Source: an uncultured Oscillospiraceae bacterium
Lineage (GTDB): Bacteria > Bacillota > Clostridia > Oscillospirales > Oscillospiraceae
DNA: 35,243 nucleotides
Direction of reading: 5' to 3'
Assembly: GCA_944385535.1 (NCBI GenBank)
Contig: CALWXR010000031.1
Span: forward strand, 1-35,243
A model generated the notes under the pieces. The model was given only the letters and a program-made list of their open reading frames with translations, had not been told where the DNA came from and ran no database searches. A program made the position numbers and the translations under genes. This document shows positions 31,713-35,243 of this stretch, one piece after another (within the stretch, counting starts at the first letter, position 1; each line of letters opens with the position of its first letter).

Positions 31713-32465
31713 TCAATACACGGTGACATTATGCTTTCTGCATTCTTCCAGGAACTCCGGTTGCAGCGCCCCATCGGAAATGATGATATCCACATCGGGA
31801 AGATCACAAATCGTAAACGTGCTCTTTCTTCCGACCTTGGAGGAATCCATCAAAACCGCAACCTGTTCACTCCGATGCAGCACCGTCTGCTTCAGCTTGG
31901 CTTCCATCTCCACGCCGCAGGTAAAGCCCACATCCTGGCTGTAACAGGTGACCCCTAAGAACATCATGTTGAAGTTGACCATGCGCATTTCTTGGATCGC
32001 CTGAATCCCGCAGACGCTCATAGAATAACGGTTCAGTGTGCCGCCGGGGACAAAAACTGTGGGGGCAGTAAGCCGTGCCAGCTCCATAGCGCAGCTTAGA
32101 CCATTGGTAAATATTAAATAGGATTCATCAGGAATGGCGTGGGCCAAAGCGGTGGTGGTACTGCCGGAATCCAAATAAATTGTTGTATTGGGATGAAGCA
32201 GCTTCACCGCTTTTTCTGCGATCTGCTCCTTGGCGCTCATATTGCGGGTCATTCTGCGGCCCAGCAAATCGTCCGTGCCGATGACCTGCTCTATAGATTT
32301 CGCACCGCCGTGAATGCGGACGATCCGCTTTGCCTGATCCAACGCTTTCAAATCCGTCCGCAGGGTCATTTCGGAAACCTGGGGAAAGGCAGCTTTCAGT
32401 TGGGAAAAGCTGATAGAGCCCTGACTGTCTACCAATTTTACAATAGCATTGCGGCGTTGTTCCAT
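31713..32465 (-). CDS. DeoR-family transcriptional regulator
   Basis: 250 aa from MEQRRNAIVKL (ATG 32465, AGGAGG 8 nt upstream). N-terminal winged helix (GSISFSQLKAAFPQVSEMTL, RTDLKALDQAKRIVRIHGGA) and DeoRC sugar-phosphate domain (IYLDSGSTTTALAHAI, TNGLSCAMELA, VFVPGGTLN, AVLMDSSKVGRKS). Effectors of this family are phosphorylated sugars. Last gene of the operon with PfkB and the SorE-like reductase, presumably their repressor. Confidence 0.92.
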   Translation of the reverse strand: MEQRRNAIVKLVDSQGSISFSQLKAAFPQVSEMTLRTDLKALDQAKRIVRIHGGAKSIEQVIGTDDLLGRRMTRNMSAKEQIAEKAVKLLHPNTTIYLDSGSTTTALAHAIPDESYLIFTNGLSCAMELARLTAPTVFVPGGTLNRYSMSVCGIQAIQEMRMVNFNMMFLGVTCYSQDVGFTCGVEMEAKLKQTVLHRSEQVAVLMDSSKVGRKSTFTICDLPDVDIIISDGALQPEFLEECRKHNVTVY

Positions 32466-32560
32466 AGCGAAGCCTCCTGATTTTGTTCTGCCCCAAGTAT
32501 AGCACATCTACAGGCGGCAGGCAAACGGAAATAGCATGGGCTCAGGCTTTTCTGATATCC

Positions 32561-33814
32561 TTACTGCTTAGGGGCGTTCTCCAGCAGATAAGCTTCTGCT
32601 TCATTGCACCACAGGCCGCCGTTGCGCTCCACGATCTCCGCAAGGTTGCGGTACAGCTCGTTCGTTTTACCCAGTTCAGGCAGGTCGGCAATGGCAATCA
32701 GGGGCAGATCCAGAGCGTTGTAGCACACTTTTTTGGCGCCGCTGGGCTTCTCCATAGCCAGCAGCGCATCCTTTGCGGCGTTCAGACCCAGAATGTGGGA
32801 TACCAGCACACCGCCGCGAATTTTGTTTTCTTCCATCAGGGTCAGAATGTCGGTCATGTCCACCGGAATGCTGCCAGCAGTACCCACCACATGGATGCCG
32901 TCGTAATGGACGCGGTACAGGTTCAGAGAACCAGGCATATCGTGGACAGCGGGACCGGCAAAGAAGTTAATACAGCCGTCCTCCCGGGCGATCCGCTCGG
33001 ACATGGAGAATAGGGCAGGAACAGGAACCATAACGAACACATCGTCAAAGCCGCCCTCGGACAGCTCCAGAAGATACTTCTCAGGATCTTCCAGACCGCT
33101 GGTATTGACATAGTGCAGATCCACGCCCTTTTCCTTGGCGTAAGCAGGGGTGACCTTGGCGGCGGCAAAATCCAGCCGTTCCTGGTTCAAGTCGGTTACA
33201 ACGACCTGCTTCACGCCCGCGTAGCCGATAGCCAGCTCTACGGTGCCGATACCCATGGGCCCGGCGCCGCCTAAGATAGCGATTCTGCCGTCCTTCTTGG
33301 CTCCATCGAAACGTTCATAGTTGGTATAGTCGGTGTGATACAGACCCTTGTAGCCCCGGATGATGCAGCCAAGGCTTTCTGCAAGAGAGCCGCCGAAGTA
33401 GCCCTCCCCATTGTAGGGCAGCAGGCAGCCCCGCTCCAGAACCACCTTAGGAACTACGGCATACTGGGTATTGCCGCCGATGTAGGGATAGGAATAGCCG
33501 GGATCGTAGCCGGTGGGCAGCTTCAGGGCAGGCTGGATAACCACCTTCTGGCCTACCTTCCACTGGTCAGCGAGTTTTTCACCCACCTGCAGGATCTCGC
33601 CGCACATCTCATGGCCCAGGATGACGGGATGCTCGGCAATATCCTTGGGAACCCGCTTATGGGCAGAGCCCTGCTTGATGGCTTTATAGGTAGAAGCACA
33701 CAGCGAGTCGCTGACCACACGCATCAGAACTTCTTCCTCGGTGATTTCGGGCAGTTCCATTTCTTCCAGACGGATGTCATAGGCGCCGTACATTCTCAAT
33801 GCTTTTGTTTTCAT
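32561..33814 (-). CDS. L-sorbose-1-phosphate reductase-like Zn-dependent dehydrogenase (SorE-like)
   Basis: 417 aa. N-terminus KALRMYGAYDIRLEEMELPE, then DSLCASTYKAIKQGSAHKRV, VILGHEMCGEILQVG, the NAD(P) fold ILGGAGPMGIGTVELA, GFDDVFVMVPVPALFS and VSHILGLNAAKDALL line up with SorE of Klebsiella, which reduces L-sorbose-1-P to glucitol-6-P. The four structural cysteines of ordinary MDR enzymes are missing, as in SorE. Middle gene of the operon, 18 nt after PfkB. No sorbose PTS is present here, so the natural ketose phosphate is open. Confidence 0.82.
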   Translation of the reverse strand: MKTKALRMYGAYDIRLEEMELPEITEEEVLMRVVSDSLCASTYKAIKQGSAHKRVPKDIAEHPVILGHEMCGEILQVGEKLADQWKVGQKVVIQPALKLPTGYDPGYSYPYIGGNTQYAVVPKVVLERGCLLPYNGEGYFGGSLAESLGCIIRGYKGLYHTDYTNYERFDGAKKDGRIAILGGAGPMGIGTVELAIGYAGVKQVVVTDLNQERLDFAAAKVTPAYAKEKGVDLHYVNTSGLEDPEKYLLELSEGGFDDVFVMVPVPALFSMSERIAREDGCINFFAGPAVHDMPGSLNLYRVHYDGIHVVGTAGSIPVDMTDILTLMEENKIRGGVLVSHILGLNAAKDALLAMEKPSGAKKVCYNALDLPLIAIADLPELGKTNELYRNLAEIVERNGGLWCNEAEAYLLENAPKQ

Positions 33815-33832
33815 CGCTTGATTCCTCCCAAA

Positions 33833-34762
33833 TTAAATGACTTTGTATTGTACTTTTCCGATCAGGGATTCAATGACTTCATATTCCGCCGCTTGAGAAC
33901 CGCTGCACATGACGTTGGCGGCTCCGGTGGCGGTGGACAGGCAGACCGCTTCTTCCAATGACAGGCCGCGTTCTTCGGCAACAGCCAGGGCCGCAACTAC
34001 ACTGTCACCGGCTCCCACAGTGCTGCCCACAGGAACTTTCAATCCCTCAGCCTGAATGACGGTTTCTTTGGTAATATACAACGCGCCCTTGCCGCCCATG
34101 GAAACAACTACTTTTTCCACGCCTAAATCCAGCAGTTCCCCGGCGGCGGAGGTCAGTTCTTCTATGGTTTCCAAGGGCTTCCCCACCAGCCGGGACAGCT
34201 CCTCGTTGTTGGGCTTTACCAGATAGGGAACCGCCTTCAAGCCATCGGCCAGCAGCGCACCATCCACATCCAGGAACGCCTTGGCCCCGGCTTTCTTACA
34301 TTCGGAAACCCAGCGGTAATAGGTATCCTTGGGAGAGCCCTTGGGCAGGCTGCCGGAGATGGCAACGATATCCCCGGGTTTCACCATAGCAACCAGTTCA
34401 CAGAGCATACCATTCAGAATTTCCCCGGTGACTTCAATGCCCGGCTCATTAATATCTGTGTTGGTATGTCGCACCGGGTCAACCACTTTTAGATTGGTGC
34501 GGGTTTCCCCGGGGATAAAGGTCACGCGGCATTTCAGCCCCATTTCCTCCAATGCATCTGCAATCTTATGGCCTGTACTGCCACCCAGCAGCGCAAGGAC
34601 GGTGCTTTCGCCCCCCAGCTTCTGGATAACCTTGGACACATTAATGCCCTTGCCGCCGGGATCGGTACGCATCTCGGTGATGCGGTTGACGGCGTCCACC
34701 GTCATGTTGGGCACCTGGACGGTTTTATCCAGAGCGGGATTCAAAGTAACTGTGTAAATCAT
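33833..34762 (-). CDS. PfkB-family sugar-phosphate kinase (1-phosphofructokinase/tagatose-6-P kinase type)
   Basis: 309 aa from MIYTVTLNPALDKTV (ATG 34762, AAGGGA upstream); the 46 extra codons of the longer frame have no family match. Motifs: DPGGKGINVSKVIQKLGG (phosphosugar site), VAISGSLPKGSPKD, KPNNEELSRLVG, SMGGKGALYI, and the anion hole/catalytic GSTVGAGDSVVAAL. The family phosphorylates fructose-1-P or tagatose-6-P to the bisphosphate for aldolase. First gene of the operon with the SorE-like reductase and DeoR. fruK would normally have a PTS gene fruA beside it; none is here. Confidence 0.88.
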   Translation of the reverse strand: MIYTVTLNPALDKTVQVPNMTVDAVNRITEMRTDPGGKGINVSKVIQKLGGESTVLALLGGSTGHKIADALEEMGLKCRVTFIPGETRTNLKVVDPVRHTNTDINEPGIEVTGEILNGMLCELVAMVKPGDIVAISGSLPKGSPKDTYYRWVSECKKAGAKAFLDVDGALLADGLKAVPYLVKPNNEELSRLVGKPLETIEELTSAAGELLDLGVEKVVVSMGGKGALYITKETVIQAEGLKVPVGSTVGAGDSVVAALAVAEERGLSLEEAVCLSTATGAANVMCSGSQAAEYEVIESLIGKVQYKVI

Positions 34763-34893
34763 GCAAGCAGTCCCTTCTTTTTTAGGAAAGCTCTGATGAA
34801 ATCGGCAAGAGCGGATGGGGCTTTCGATCCGGCCGTCCGCCCAAGACGATTTATTCAGAGGTTCCTTAGATTTTCTTCGTTTCAGACGCGATT

Positions 34894-35193
34894 TCAACAC
34901 AAATCAAGAAGCTCCGGAAAAGTATGAATTTTCGCTGTATACTTTTCGGGCTCTCCAAATCCATAAGATGCCCAAATAAATGGAATCCCCGCTTCCACAG
35001 TGGCCTCGTAATCGTGCTGCGTATCTCCGATGTAAACGCAGCTTTCAATATGATAGCGCTCCATCAATACGCGGATTGTTTTTCCTTTACTCAGACGTGT
35101 ATCTCCGTGGCAAAGGTGTCCTTGAATGTAGGGAGTTAATCCCATTTTTTCAATACATATTTCAGGCGAAAATTGCAAGTGCAAGTTGGACAC
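34894..35193 (-). pseudogene. HAD-family phosphatase, C-terminal part, broken or cut by window edge
   Basis: The frame holds a HAD C-terminal half: VSNLHLQF (motif II strand), GDTRLSKGKTIRVLM (motif III Lys) and CVYIGDTQHDYEATVEAGIP (motif IV), then FIWASYGFGEPE. Motif I (DxDxT) is absent. Just upstream the same frame has a TAA (35209-35211), yet the residues before the stop (HPKPWLEL) still look like HAD sequence, so this is probably a single-base-damaged or frameshifted gene rather than a genuine start at the GTG 35193. The other half would lie beyond the window. Confidence 0.7.
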
Positions 35194-35243
35194 CAGCTGG
35201 TAGAAATTTTACAACTCTAGCCATGGTTTTGGGTGGATCGTCA

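Noticed and set aside
34299-34900. 46-residue N-terminal extension of the PfkB kinase
   Set aside because: No family match and no ribosome site; ATG 34762 gives the standard PfkB start.

Overview
The window looks like chromosomal DNA of a moderately GC-rich, spore-forming gut Clostridium, most likely Oscillospiraceae (Flavonifractor/Oscillibacter/Lawsonibacter-like). Reasons: strong AGGAGG ribosome sites, a sporulation sigma-K fragment, lipoprotein-dependent ABC importers, and intergenic palindromic repeats of a type common in that family. No rRNA, tRNA or CRISPR array was found.

Region 1 (1-11.1 kb) is a peptidoglycan amino-sugar salvage locus. NamZ-type exo-muramidase (minus) and AnmK kinase (plus) are divergent. 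A long minus-strand operon follows: solute-binding lipoprotein, two MalF/MalG-like permeases, GNAT acetyltransferase, PIG-L-type deacetylase, MurQ etherase and a serine esterase. It diverges from an RpiR/MurR-like regulator plus a DUF624 membrane protein. Together they would import a MurNAc-containing saccharide, cut it, phosphorylate it, and make GlcNAc-6-P plus lactate.

Region 2 (11.1-15.0 kb) is a scar and insertion zone: a 278-bp MITE-like element, nested hairpins, the 3' part of sigK, and a large serine recombinase whose last codons lie inside the sigK sequence. This is the geometry of a sigK-intervening ('skin') element. The 5' part of sigK is not in the window, so everything right of about 12.2 kb could lie inside that element. 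Decayed genes (an IS4-like transposase end, a possible MgtC tail) lie next to the recombinase.

Region 3 (15.0-18.9 kb) holds a small repeat protein, a small membrane protein, an OmpR-type response regulator, a histidine kinase, a multi-pass membrane protein and a second small membrane protein resembling the first.

Region 4 (18.9-35.2 kb) is a phospho-sugar/polyol catabolic island. Its parts are: a minus operon (ribulose-phosphate-3-epimerase-like, zinc polyol dehydrogenase, AraM-like glycerol-1-phosphate dehydrogenase, LacI regulator); an AfuABC/Fbp-like ABC importer on the minus strand; a divergent membrane-anchored AraC regulator with an SGNH esterase; and a minus operon of PfkB sugar kinase, SorE-like reductase and DeoR regulator. 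A broken HAD hydrolase lies at the right edge. Two 122-bp repeats in inverted orientation bracket the first operon; a third partial copy supplies the stop codon of the solute-binding protein gene, and a fourth diverged copy lies near the recombinase.
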